NCBI RefSeq assembly: GCF_003385595.1
Contig: NZ_QNUE01000004.1
Coordinates: 278,490 to 342,489 of the forward strand
Direction of reading: 5' to 3'
Length of the DNA stretch: 64,000 nucleotides
DNA from: Chryseobacterium flavum
Lineage (GTDB): Bacteria; Bacteroidota; Bacteroidia; Flavobacteriales; Weeksellaceae
Part shown: positions 56,933 through 64,000 of the stretch, piece by piece
Numbering within the stretch: position 1 is the first letter of the stretch
How the letters are laid out: every line of letters begins with the position of its first letter
Notes under the pieces: model-generated
What the model was told of the DNA's origin: nothing
What the model saw: only the letters and a program-made list of their open reading frames with translations
Database searches by the model: none
Translations under genes and position numbers: made by a program

Positions 56933-59900
56933 ATGAAAAAGATGTTTACTCTAATAAGTGTATTGTTTATATTGCTGTCTTATGCACAAACAATACCAAG
57001 TATTACAGAAAATTACATTTACAGTAAAACCTATTTATCAGATCCTACTCTTGTAAACCCCAGAGTATCTGAAACGGTTCAGTATTTTGACGGGTTGGGC
57101 AGGCCGAAACAGGTGGTGAATGTAAAAGCTTCCCCTCTGGGCAGGGATGTGGTCACCCACATCGAATATGACCCGTTTGGAAGACAGGTAAAGGATTATT
57201 TACCGGTTCCCCAGTCCGGTACCTTGAACGGGGCAATCGTTCCCAATCCATTGGCCAATGCCACCCAGTCTGCTTTGTACGGATCAGAGAAGATTTATGC
57301 AGAGAAGGATCTGGAAAACTCCCCGTTAGACCGTATCCAGCAGCAGATCCAGGTAGGAAATGCATGGAGCAGTAAGCCTGTGAAGTTTACCTATGAAACA
57401 AATGTTGCGAACGAGGTAAAAAAATTCATTGCTACCGCAGTATGGTCAAACAGTACAACAGCTTCCAGTATAAGCAGTACTGTTGGATATTATCCAGCCA
57501 GCCTGTTGTATAAGAATACAGTGACTGACGAAGACGGAAATAAAACGATAGAGTTTAAGAACGGGAAAGGCCAGGTTATCCTGGTACGGAAAGTACTGAG
57601 TGCTACTGAAAATGCAGATACCTATTATGTGTATAATGACTATGATCAGCTTGCTTTTGTAATCCCACCCAAAGCAGCCGCCGCTTCCGATATAAGTACA
57701 GTATTGGCCGGCTTGTGTTACTGGTACCGTTATGATGGGAAAGGAAGGCCTGTACTTAAGAAACTTCCCGGTAAAAGCTGGGAATATACCATCTATGATA
57801 AGGCAGATCGTGTGATCATGACGCAGGATGCTGTTATGGGAGCCTCCAAACAATGGCTTTTTACCAAGTATGATGCTTTTGGAAGAGTCGCTTATACCGG
57901 GATATATACATCCGCGCAGGCTTATGGCCCTGCAGGAAGAGAAGCAGAACAGAAGCTGGTAGATAACCTTGGCATCAACAAGGTAACCAGAACTTCATCA
58001 GTTGGTTTTACAGATGTCAGCGGAATGCAGGTTTATTATGATAATAATGCTGCTACCAGCTATCCCAGTACAGGCATTAAGGTTCTGAGTATCAATTATT
58101 ATGATAGCTATCCTCCCGGTTCCCCTGCGGTGACCAATGTGTTTGCCCAGCCCCTTCTGACGGATGATCCTTCGCAGGACCACAGTACAAAAGGACTTCC
58201 TGTAGCTTCGTATGTCAAGAATATAGAAGATGACAACTGGACGAAGACGTATACCTGGTATGATACCAAAGGAAGGATGATTGGTTCAAGAAGTATTAAC
58301 CATCTTGGAGGATATACCGTACTTAACCACAAGCTTGATTTTTCAGGCACGATTCTTCAGACCAATACCTATCATAAAAGGCTGGCTTCCGATACCCAAA
58401 GAAATATCGTTGAATATTTCACCTATGATGCTCAGAACAGATTGACCATGCACCGCCATAAGGTGGACAGCAATCCTGTTGAGATCTTAGCCCAGAATAA
58501 ATACAATGAACTTTCCCAGCTGGAAAGTAAGAAAGTAGGAGGAGTGGTAGCCACATCACCTCTCCAGCAGATTGATTATAAATACAACATCCGGGGATGG
58601 ATGACCAAGATTAATGATCCTGCAAACCTGAACGGAAAACTGTTTGGCTATGAGATCCGTTATCATAACCCGGTCAATCCAACGAATGCAGCTGGCAGAT
58701 ACAATGGGAATATTGCCGAGATCGACTGGAATAGTAGCTCAGATCCTCTTCTTAAGCGTTATAACTTTGAATATGATCCTTTAAACAGGTTAAAAAATGC
58801 CTTCTATAAAGAACCGGTAACCGGAAATAGCGGTAATTTTGATGAATACCTTACGTATGACCTGAACGGGAATATTACCAACCTTAAAAGGACAGCGGTA
58901 CCTCCATTACAGTTAACCCCTAAACTGGTAGACAACCTGGATTACCAGCTGAGTGGAAACCGTTTGACTAAAATTACAGAAAACGCTCTGAATGATACAG
59001 GCTATGAAGGCGGAAATAACATTATTGATTACGATGCAAACGGGAATATGATCAATATGAAAGATAAAGGAATTGGGAGTATTACATACAATTACCTTAA
59101 TTTACCATATAATTTTTCGATTACTGAGAAAGATATTATGGGAAATTATGTCAATATTGGACTGAGTTATTTGTATCGTGCAGATGGAGTAAAACTGAGA
59201 AAGACCTATACTACCGGAGGAGGAAAAGGCCAGTCCACCACAAATATTCTGACTGATTATTTAGATGGTTTCCAATACAGTTACAAGGAGGTATTATCAC
59301 CTTGTGAATGGTGCAGGACCAGTGTTGCTTATGAACAGGAAGCTTATAAAGGTGCAGATTTACTGGATCCTGGAACCATAACCCCTTCCTGGAATCTTGA
59401 TTTTGTACCAACTTCTGAAGGGTTTTACAGCTTTACAGAAAATCGTTATATTTACCAATATAAAGATCATTTAGGAAATGCAAGGGTAAACTATGCAAAA
59501 AACAGCGCAGGTGTTCTTGAAATTACAGACAGCAACAATTATTATCCTTTTGGATTGAACCATATTGGTGGAGGTAAAGGTTTATTAGGAGGTTACCGAA
59601 ATTATAAGTACAACGGGAAAGAGCTACAAGAAACAGGAATGTATGATTATGGAGCAAGATTATATATGCCTGATATCGGAAGGTGGGGCGTTGTAGATCC
59701 TCTGGCTGAGCAAATGCGCCGTCATAGCTCTTACAATTATGCGTTCAATAATCCAATAAGGTTTATTGACCCTGATGGAAGACAAGGGACTGATTGGATA
59801 AGACAGGATGGAGTCTGGCGATATGATGAAAAAGTTACAACAGTAGAACAAGCTCAAAAAATAAAAGGAGTAGATGGTTTTGCGAAGAACGGGACAGTAT

Positions 59901-60463
59901 TTGCCAATGTAAGTGTAGATGGGGGAACTCCCTCTGCTTATGCACAGCTAAATGAAGGAGGTTCTATAACAAAGCTCGGAGCGGATGATCTTGCCTCTAT
60001 GAATGTAGCTTTGAATTTACTTCCAATGTCTATGGGAGGAACTTCGACAACCTGGACTCAAGAGACATTCCAGATTTTTACTGGTGGGGCTAATGAAACG
60101 GATCCCAATACTATGAATAAGGTTTTACCTGGAGACAAGCTTGAAACAAACAATATGTTTGAGTATATATTGAATGGGTTTAATAGATCTAGAACTCCTA
60201 AAGGAGAAGATGGACTTTATCAATTTGGTATTGATATGCAAGGAATTGGAAATCCTTTTAATTTCAAGAGTAATGATAGTACTGCTTTAGTGGAGCAAAT
60301 CTCAGATTCTCCATTTTCTTACTCAAGAGATACAATAAAAAAAGTACCTACTCAAACGAAAACCAATGATAGTATTATGTTTAATAATGCTGTTAAAAAT
60401 GTTAATGATCAAAAGTTAAAAAACTATTATAATAGAATAAATTTTCTTGGCAAAAAATGGTAG
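56933..60463 (+). CDS. RHS repeat protein with DUF6443 N-terminus and variable C-terminal tip
   Basis: This 1176-residue exported protein starts at 56933 with the signal MKKMFTLISVLFILLSYAQ; weaker in-frame starts lie at 56906 (TTG) and 56912 (ATG). The DUF6443 region (VSETVQYFDGLGRPKQVV) leads into many YD repeats and the RHS-associated core (YQYKDHLGNARVNY, YDYGARLYMPDIGRWGVVDPL, FIDPDGR, ending at about 59782). The remaining about 226 residues form the variable tip, where toxin modules are carried in polymorphic RHS systems. I see no known toxin motif in it. The tip is more AT-rich than the core, suggesting exchange. The stop overlaps the next start by 7 bp. Confidence 0.88.
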   Translation: MKKMFTLISVLFILLSYAQTIPSITENYIYSKTYLSDPTLVNPRVSETVQYFDGLGRPKQVVNVKASPLGRDVVTHIEYDPFGRQVKDYLPVPQSGTLNGAIVPNPLANATQSALYGSEKIYAEKDLENSPLDRIQQQIQVGNAWSSKPVKFTYETNVANEVKKFIATAVWSNSTTASSISSTVGYYPASLLYKNTVTDEDGNKTIEFKNGKGQVILVRKVLSATENADTYYVYNDYDQLAFVIPPKAAAASDISTVLAGLCYWYRYDGKGRPVLKKLPGKSWEYTIYDKADRVIMTQDAVMGASKQWLFTKYDAFGRVAYTGIYTSAQAYGPAGREAEQKLVDNLGINKVTRTSSVGFTDVSGMQVYYDNNAATSYPSTGIKVLSINYYDSYPPGSPAVTNVFAQPLLTDDPSQDHSTKGLPVASYVKNIEDDNWTKTYTWYDTKGRMIGSRSINHLGGYTVLNHKLDFSGTILQTNTYHKRLASDTQRNIVEYFTYDAQNRLTMHRHKVDSNPVEILAQNKYNELSQLESKKVGGVVATSPLQQIDYKYNIRGWMTKINDPANLNGKLFGYEIRYHNPVNPTNAAGRYNGNIAEIDWNSSSDPLLKRYNFEYDPLNRLKNAFYKEPVTGNSGNFDEYLTYDLNGNITNLKRTAVPPLQLTPKLVDNLDYQLSGNRLTKITENALNDTGYEGGNNIIDYDANGNMINMKDKGIGSITYNYLNLPYNFSITEKDIMGNYVNIGLSYLYRADGVKLRKTYTTGGGKGQSTTNILTDYLDGFQYSYKEVLSPCEWCRTSVAYEQEAYKGADLLDPGTITPSWNLDFVPTSEGFYSFTENRYIYQYKDHLGNARVNYAKNSAGVLEITDSNNYYPFGLNHIGGGKGLLGGYRNYKYNGKELQETGMYDYGARLYMPDIGRWGVVDPLAEQMRRHSSYNYAFNNPIRFIDPDGRQGTDWIRQDGVWRYDEKVTTVEQAQKIKGVDGFAKNGTVFANVSVDGGTPSAYAQLNEGGSITKLGADDLASMNVALNLLPMSMGGTSTTWTQETFQIFTGGANETDPNTMNKVLPGDKLETNNMFEYILNGFNRSRTPKGEDGLYQFGIDMQGIGNPFNFKSNDSTALVEQISDSPFSYSRDTIKKVPTQTKTNDSIMFNNAVKNVNDQKLKNYYNRINFLGKKW

Positions 60464-61113
60464 TAAAAAATAATAAAAGAACAGCGAAAAATTTTTTTTT
60501 GCTTTTAATTATCTTTTTATTTTTTTCATGTAAAAAAAATGATAAAAAGTTTAGTAAACAAGTCAATATTCAGGATATTACTAATGAAGATAATTATGCA
60601 ATTAGTAGTAAAAAAGAAAATGATTCAATAATTCTAATTAGTGGTGAGAGTAATCAATATACTTTGCAAGGCTATAAGAATGTTAAAAATAATGAAAAAA
60701 TCGGATGGTGGAAAGTTAAGGATAAAACTAATGATTTTTTGTATGAGATTGAGTTTTTGTCTGTAAATATGGAAAAGGAAAATCAGATTAAATTTTATGA
60801 AAAAGGTAAATTGATAAATCGATTTAGTCAATATTATGATGTTATTTATAAGAATAATGGATATGAATTTAAATTTTATTTTCCAAAGTATAAAGATGAA
60901 AAAACCAGAGTGGAATTTAATTATATGACGAAAAATAATAATACTATTGAAGATAAAAGGATTGATTGTAAAACCGAAAATGGTTATTACATATGTTTTA
61001 TTCCTGGGAAAAAAAAAGAAAAATCAATTGCTGGAGTTGCAACATTTTTTTCCGAAAGTGAAAATAAAAAAGAAACAACTTTTTCATCTGTAAGTATGTT
61101 TGTTAATAATTAA
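60457..61113 (+). CDS. Lipoprotein translationally coupled to the RHS gene (possible immunity or partner)
   Basis: This is a 218-residue AT-rich gene whose ATG lies within the last codons of the RHS gene (7-bp overlap). It has a lipobox (LFFSCKK, Cys25), so it is a lipoprotein, and it ends in beta-rich sequence. The piece KNNEKIGWWKVKDKTNDFLYEIEF recalls MORN-like YwqK-type repeats. Coupling to the RHS tip is the arrangement expected of a cognate immunity or accessory protein, but no known immunity family is recognised. Confidence 0.7.
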   Translation: MVVKNNKRTAKNFFLLLIIFLFFSCKKNDKKFSKQVNIQDITNEDNYAISSKKENDSIILISGESNQYTLQGYKNVKNNEKIGWWKVKDKTNDFLYEIEFLSVNMEKENQIKFYEKGKLINRFSQYYDVIYKNNGYEFKFYFPKYKDEKTRVEFNYMTKNNNTIEDKRIDCKTENGYYICFIPGKKKEKSIAGVATFFSESENKKETTFSSVSMFVNN

Positions 61114-61144
61114 AGTTCCCTTGCAGGCATTGCTCTCACACGAT

Positions 61145-61651
61145 ATGAATCAGTCGATGTTAAAACAATACAACAGCAAAAAAATCAAAGGAGTTATTAG
61201 TGTTGGTTTTCTTTTCTTATTAATGTTTTGTAACAAGAAAGAAACGGATAGAGAAAATATTTCTGTACCTCAATCCGTAAAGTATATAGGAGGAAATGAA
61301 GGTGTAAGATTATCCGAAGAAAAGCAAAAGAAGGCTTTTGGTGAATGGAAACTTACGAACGTAATTTTTTTCGATGACAATAAAAAAACAGAAACAAAAA
61401 TAAAAATTGATAAAAATGTTACTGTTAATGAACAAGGTGTTTTCGATGTAGAAAATAAATCAATTGCTAATAAGCACAATACTGTAGGAACCTATGAGTT
61501 TAAAAATTTGGACACTCTTAATACTGTCTATTATATTTTCAGTATTGATGATAAAAGAATGATGATGCAGACTTCAAACTTATTCAGGGTTGTTAATGGA
61601 AAAATGACAAAGCAGCGAGCAAGAATAAACCTATTTTTTGTGAAAGAATAA
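61145..61651 (+). CDS. Small lipoprotein of unknown function
   Basis: This is a 168-residue lipoprotein from the ATG at 61145 (or 61157), with lipobox LLMFC followed by NKKE. The C-terminal half (FGEWKLTNVIFFDDN, GTYEFKNLDTLNTVYYIFS) looks like a small beta-barrel of lipocalin-like type. It lies just downstream of the RHS-coupled lipoprotein and shares its AT-rich composition, so it probably belongs to the same accessory cassette. The function is unknown. Confidence 0.65.
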   Translation: MNQSMLKQYNSKKIKGVISVGFLFLLMFCNKKETDRENISVPQSVKYIGGNEGVRLSEEKQKKAFGEWKLTNVIFFDDNKKTETKIKIDKNVTVNEQGVFDVENKSIANKHNTVGTYEFKNLDTLNTVYYIFSIDDKRMMMQTSNLFRVVNGKMTKQRARINLFFVKE

Positions 61652-61702
61652 ATAGAAAACTCCCCGCTGTGCAAAGTTGGGAGATTTTGCGCAGATTAAA
61701 AT

Positions 61703-61731
61703 AAAACCCGCCGTTTCTTCGGTGGGTTTTG
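61703..61731 (+). terminator. Rho-independent terminator of the RHS cassette
   Basis: AAAACCCGCC (61703-61712) pairs with GGTGGGTTTT (61721-61730) with one G-T pair, followed by T-rich sequence. Confidence 0.75.
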
Positions 61732-61857
61732 TGTTTTATACTGTAGCTACATTTTTCCAAAAAGACAGCTTTAGAACCTAGGAAATAATCCAGAGACACT
61801 TCCTGAGTTGTAAACAGAACTCCAACTGAGAAATGTTTGTAACTTTGAACTGATTAA

Positions 61858-62016
61858 AAAAAACTTGCCATTCTGATTGGAAATGTGAATTTAGATCTAC
61901 TTTTAGCAGAAGTTTACAGCCCTAACATTAAACAAGGAGGAGTAGTTACTTCCTGGATTAATGTAATTACAGATTATCAAGGAAATTTAATAACAACATA
62001 TCCAGTAGCACCATGA
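61858..62016 (+). pseudogene. Orphan C-terminal fragment of a polymorphic-toxin-like protein
   Basis: A 52-codon open frame without a start codon ends with TGA at 62014-62016. Its end, ITDYQGNLITTYPVAP, is typical of the final strand of toxin modules of the EndoU/BECR type carried at RHS C-termini, where such tails are followed by the immunity gene. The rest of the module is missing, so this is a displaced or decayed tip. The family assignment is inference from the tail alone. The remaining sequence between 61732 and 61857 shows no feature. Confidence 0.5.
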
Positions 62017-62087
62017 GCCATATTGTATTAAGAAAATGGGAAGAATTAAAGAAAAATGTAGAGCAAAGAAAAAATAAATTTAAATGA
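62013..62087 (+). CDS. 24-codon coupling ORF between toxin tail and immunity gene
   Basis: Its ATG overlaps the stop of the toxin-like fragment (ATGA at 62013-62016), and its TGA overlaps the ATG of the DUF7336 gene (ATGA at 62084-62087). The peptide is basic (MSHIVLRKWEELKKNVEQRK and four further residues). It probably serves translational coupling or is a remnant of a longer gene. Confidence 0.45.
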   Translation: MSHIVLRKWEELKKNVEQRKNKFK

Positions 62088-62572
62088 AAAGCTTTATATA
62101 CATTCTTGAACATATTTATACAGACAAATCACATACAAATTGTAAGCTTTTAGGTTTTTTTGATGATTTAAGAGAATTAGAGAGAATTAAAAATATAGCA
62201 TCAAAATTTTCTGGATTCAAAGATTATCCTAATGGTTTTACAATTATAAAGAATGAATTAAATAAAGTACATTGGAGTGTAGGATTTCATACTGTAGTGG
62301 GCGAAATAGGAAGAGATTATTTACCTGAAGAAGATTTAATTGATGATACTTATATCGTCCAAAATTTAAAATTTATCTTTAGTATTAGCCATATATATAC
62401 TGTGGATTCTTCCACGGATGATGAAAGAATTATAGGTGTTTTCTCAAATTTAGCCATGGCTGAACAAGTTGTTGAACAATTAAAAGAGCAACCGGGATTT
62501 AAAGATTATCCAGAAAATTTTATTATAGATGAAATAGAATTAAATCAGCTTTTATGGTCTTCTGGATTTTAA
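62084..62572 (+). CDS. DUF7336-type immunity protein, tandem duplication
   Basis: This is a 162-residue AT-rich cytoplasmic protein consisting of two homologous halves. Residues 3-67 contain HIYTDKSHTN, LLGFFDDLRELERI, GFKDYPNGF and VHWSVGF. Residues 96-162 contain HIYTVDSSTDD, IIGVFSNLAMAEQV, GFKDYPENF and LLWSSGF. The pattern (G-x-[FY]-S..A, GFKDYP, W-S-x-GF) is that of DUF7336, often found as a single domain beside polymorphic toxins. The ATGA coupling to the toxin-like fragment supports an immunity role. Confidence 0.7.
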   Translation: MKSFIYILEHIYTDKSHTNCKLLGFFDDLRELERIKNIASKFSGFKDYPNGFTIIKNELNKVHWSVGFHTVVGEIGRDYLPEEDLIDDTYIVQNLKFIFSISHIYTVDSSTDDERIIGVFSNLAMAEQVVEQLKEQPGFKDYPENFIIDEIELNQLLWSSGF

Positions 62573-62580
62573 AAGATTAG

Positions 62581-62742
62581 CTCACTGCACAGAGTCTGAT
62601 TAGTTTTAAAGTTTTGGATTATATTCTCTATGAGAAAAGTAATGTTCTTTATTGGATGAATTCTATGAAATCCAACTTCTTCGATGAAGGGTTAGGCATG
62701 GAATTAATAAAACTGGGTATGGAAAATGGAAGAAACTATTAA
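62581..62742 (+). pseudogene. Coding remnant in the toxin/immunity tail
   Basis: This is a 53-codon open frame without a good start (an internal ATG at 62656), containing SNVLYWMNSMKSNFFDEGLG and ending GMENGRNY. It looks like genuine coding sequence by composition but matches nothing I recognise. It is probably a fragment of a lost toxin or immunity gene. Confidence 0.35.
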
Positions 62743-62749
62743 AACTAAC

Positions 62750-62962
62750 TAAGGAGGAGGAAGAACACCAGAAGCTCATATCCCAAAAACAGAATTTGAT
62801 CAAACCAAAATGGCACCTTTTGAATAAAAATAATATTATGTATAACCTTTTTCTTATGAAGAAAGCTATGATGATAATATGATTCTCAATGATCCTAATT
62901 GGAGAAACATAGTATTATTTGCTAAAAGTCTGCCTTTAATCACTATCAAAACTTCAGAATAG
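62750..62962 (+). pseudogene. Further coding remnants in two frames
   Basis: Two short tails in different frames are visible. One is GGGRTPEAHIPKTEFDQTKM, ending at about 62827. The other is PFSYEESYDDNMILNDPNWR, continuing into NIVLFAKSLPLITIKTSE and a stop at 62960-62962. They resemble ends of displaced RHS-tip or immunity genes and support an interpretation of repeated cassette replacement. Confidence 0.35.
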
Positions 62963-62970
62963 TATAATTC

Positions 62971-63011
62971 CCGAGCTCCCCATGCTGGCGCGATCGTCTC
63001 GCTCGTGCCGG
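62971..63011. repeat. GC-rich islet in the cassette tail
   Basis: Thirty of these 41 bases are G or C, in surroundings that are very AT-rich. It contains GGCGCGATCG and TCGCTCGTGCC. Its position after a run of coding remnants suggests a conserved cassette boundary or recombination patch. Confidence 0.35.
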
Positions 63012-63021
63012 TAGATAAAAT

Positions 63022-63048
63022 AAACCCATCGCAATTGCAATGGGTTTT
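63022..63048 (+). terminator. Rho-independent terminator
   Basis: AAACCCAT (63022-63029) and ATGGGTTT (63040-63047) form a stem with an inner GC/GC extension around AATT, followed by T-rich sequence. Confidence 0.65.
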
Positions 63049-63112
63049 GTGTTATATAATATTCTGTTTTGTATTAGAAAATAGGACTAACGCGCTGCAA
63101 TATTTTTAAGTT

Positions 63113-63230
63113 TTACAGTTTAATAAAGTTGTCGAGAACGGGCAGGATATGTATTTTATCTTCATTGGGCATATTTTCCAGTTCGGATAATCTGAAAATC
63201 GTTATATTTAACTCAACAGAGTTAACTCAT
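63113..63230 (-). pseudogene. C-terminal remnant of a second XRE-type regulator
   Basis: A minus-strand open frame ends with TAA at 63113-63115 and reads LSELENMPNEDKIHILPVLDNFIK, the usual C-terminal helix of small XRE regulators. No start or helix-turn-helix remains. It lies just downstream of the intact XRE gene on the same strand. An inverted repeat TTAACTC-AACA-GAGTTAA (63208-63225) sits at its upstream edge. Confidence 0.45.
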
Positions 63231-63281
63231 TTTAATAATATTGATTAACATATCAAAAATAGTTCCCTATCCGTGCTTTCG

Positions 63282-63647
63282 TTAGGATTTTATTTTTCTA
63301 AATGCAATTTTCACTGATTTATCAAGATCAGAATAGTACTTCTCTTTTTGTTTTGTTAATTTGTTTTCAAGTTCATAGCAATTCTTAATTACTGACAAAA
63401 CAGAATTCAATGTCTGTAACTTAAACAATGAATAAAAGTCAACTTCCAGTGCTTGGCAGACTTTAATGAGAAGCTCCCAATTAGTACTATTTTCATATCT
63501 TTCTATTCTTCCAATGGTTGTACTGTTAGAACCTATTAGCAGTCCTAGTTCTTCCTGAGATAACTTTTTTTTAAGTCTTTCCAATCTGATTACACAACCA
63601 ATCTGTAGGCCTAAAGCATGAATTTCTTCATTACTATATTCTTTCAT
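63282..63647 (-). CDS. XRE-family helix-turn-helix transcriptional regulator
   Basis: This 121-residue protein has a helix-turn-helix at about 13-70 (VIRLERLKKKLSQEELGLLI, GSNSTTIGRIERYEN) and a basic C-terminal helical tail that may dimerise. It faces a perfect palindrome at 63676-63703 on the divergent side, the likely operator for itself and for the rightward promoter. Such regulators are often associated with accessory elements. No partner gene is visible before the window ends. Confidence 0.85.
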   Translation of the reverse strand: MKEYSNEEIHALGLQIGCVIRLERLKKKLSQEELGLLIGSNSTTIGRIERYENSTNWELLIKVCQALEVDFYSLFKLQTLNSVLSVIKNCYELENKLTKQKEKYYSDLDKSVKIAFRKIKS

Positions 63648-63675
63648 ATAGTAAAATTTGAAATATTAAATAATA

Positions 63676-63723
63676 TTATTCGATACAAATTTGTATCGAA
63701 TAAATGTTTTTTTACTATATTTG
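63676..63723 (+). promoter_or_regulatory. 28-bp perfect palindromic operator with rightward promoter
   Basis: The half TTATTCGATACAAA (63676-63689) is repeated exactly inverted to 63703. TTTG within it (63690-63693) and TATATTTG (63716-63723) are 22 bp apart, forming a good Bacteroidota promoter reading away from the XRE gene. Binding at the palindrome would mask the -33 element. Confidence 0.65.
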
Positions 63724-64000
63724 CAAAATAAGCTACAATAAAGTAGCTTTGCGATACTTCAACGAATAATAGAAGCTATTGCTTAGAATCTCGTATCAGA
63801 AAACTGGTAATTTTTAGCACACGGGAAAATAGGCAGAAAGCTCACGACCTAGGCGTGAGTTCTCTTATCTGTGTGCACGGTATACCAGTACCTCTGATGC
63901 AGATATTGTAGAGTCTCATGCCGTTTTTATTTTCATGCTGTCCCGTTTTCTACAACTATTTTCTAAGCCGCTTTACACATAAAGTATCATGATACTTACA
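63724..64000 (+). other. Apparently noncoding region downstream of the rightward promoter
   Basis: No convincing ORF starts here. The region contains the hairpins AGCTAC/GTAGCT (about 63732-63750) and CTCACG/CGTGAG (about 63840-63860), further GATAC/GTATC half-sites, and a perfect 16-bp palindrome AAGTATCATGATACTT at 63982-63997. It may be a structured RNA, a long 5' leader of a gene beyond the window, or an element end. Confidence 0.35.

Noticed and set aside
63661..64000. CRISPR leader or repeats because of several palindromes
   Set aside because: There are no regularly spaced direct repeats and no cas genes; the palindromes differ in sequence and spacing.

Overview
The window reads as chromosomal DNA of a Chryseobacterium-like member of the Weeksellaceae (Flavobacteriia, Bacteroidota). 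The signs are: no Shine-Dalgarno sequences at most starts; many promoters with the Bacteroidota -7 element TAnnTTTG; a type IX secretion (T9SS) C-terminal sorting domain; an alpha/beta-fused 2-oxoacid dehydrogenase E1; SusC-type plug domains; and a GH109-type NAD-dependent glycosidase of the kind first known from Elizabethkingia. No rRNA, tRNA, CRISPR array, transposase or integrase was found.

Layout. 1-5.8 kb: 3' part of an RND efflux permease with its NodT-type outer-membrane factor, a DUF2652 protein and a TonB-dependent receptor. 5.9-12.2 kb (minus strand): a GH3 beta-glucosidase, then a unit made of a short Met/Cys-rich leader ORF, a terminator hairpin, an EamA-type permease and the metN-metI-metQ methionine ABC importer. 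12.5-21.6 kb: an apparent quinone/electrophile-stress regulon (SDR oxidoreductase, MarR regulator, two MhqO-like ring-cleaving dioxygenase homologues, a GNAT protein, an MhqD-like hydrolase, a cupin and a pirin) linked by shared ACTAGT-centred palindromes in three promoters; a Na+/H+ antiporter and a Crp/Fnr regulator lie within it. 21.9-29.5 kb: topoisomerase III, a membrane protein, an AraC regulator diverging from a thioesterase, an S9 peptidase and a deoxyinosine-DNA glycosylase.

29.7-33.0 kb (minus): a tightly overlapped three-gene operon (GH109 exoglycosidase, sugar-1-phosphate nucleotidyltransferase, sugar kinase) that could release, phosphorylate and activate N-acetylhexosamine. 33.2-43.1 kb: mostly housekeeping genes (AIM24-like protein, queA, rlmN, sterol-desaturase-family hydroxylase, polyprenyl synthase, fused E1), with remnants of a four-helix-bundle gene between queA and rlmN. 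43.2-48.2 kb: an AT-rich orphan gene, a frameshifted carboxymuconolactone-decarboxylase gene, an HxlR regulator diverging from an Old Yellow Enzyme, a double-glycine peptide gene and a papain-like peptidase.

48.3-61.7 kb: an ECF sigma factor followed by an unusual membrane protein (anti-sigma-like N-terminus, SusC plug, von Willebrand A domain), then a T9SS-sorted propeller protein, a large RHS-like surface protein, a canonical RHS protein and two lipoprotein genes. 61.7-64 kb is a decayed polymorphic-toxin tail. It holds an orphan toxin-like C-terminus coupled by ATGA overlaps through a 24-codon ORF to a DUF7336-type immunity gene, further coding fragments, a GC-rich islet, and an XRE regulator facing a 28-bp perfect palindrome and an apparently noncoding transcript region.

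The best candidates for undescribed biology are the Met/Cys leader-peptide attenuator, the ACTAGT regulon, the hexosamine-recycling operon and the toxin/immunity remnants.
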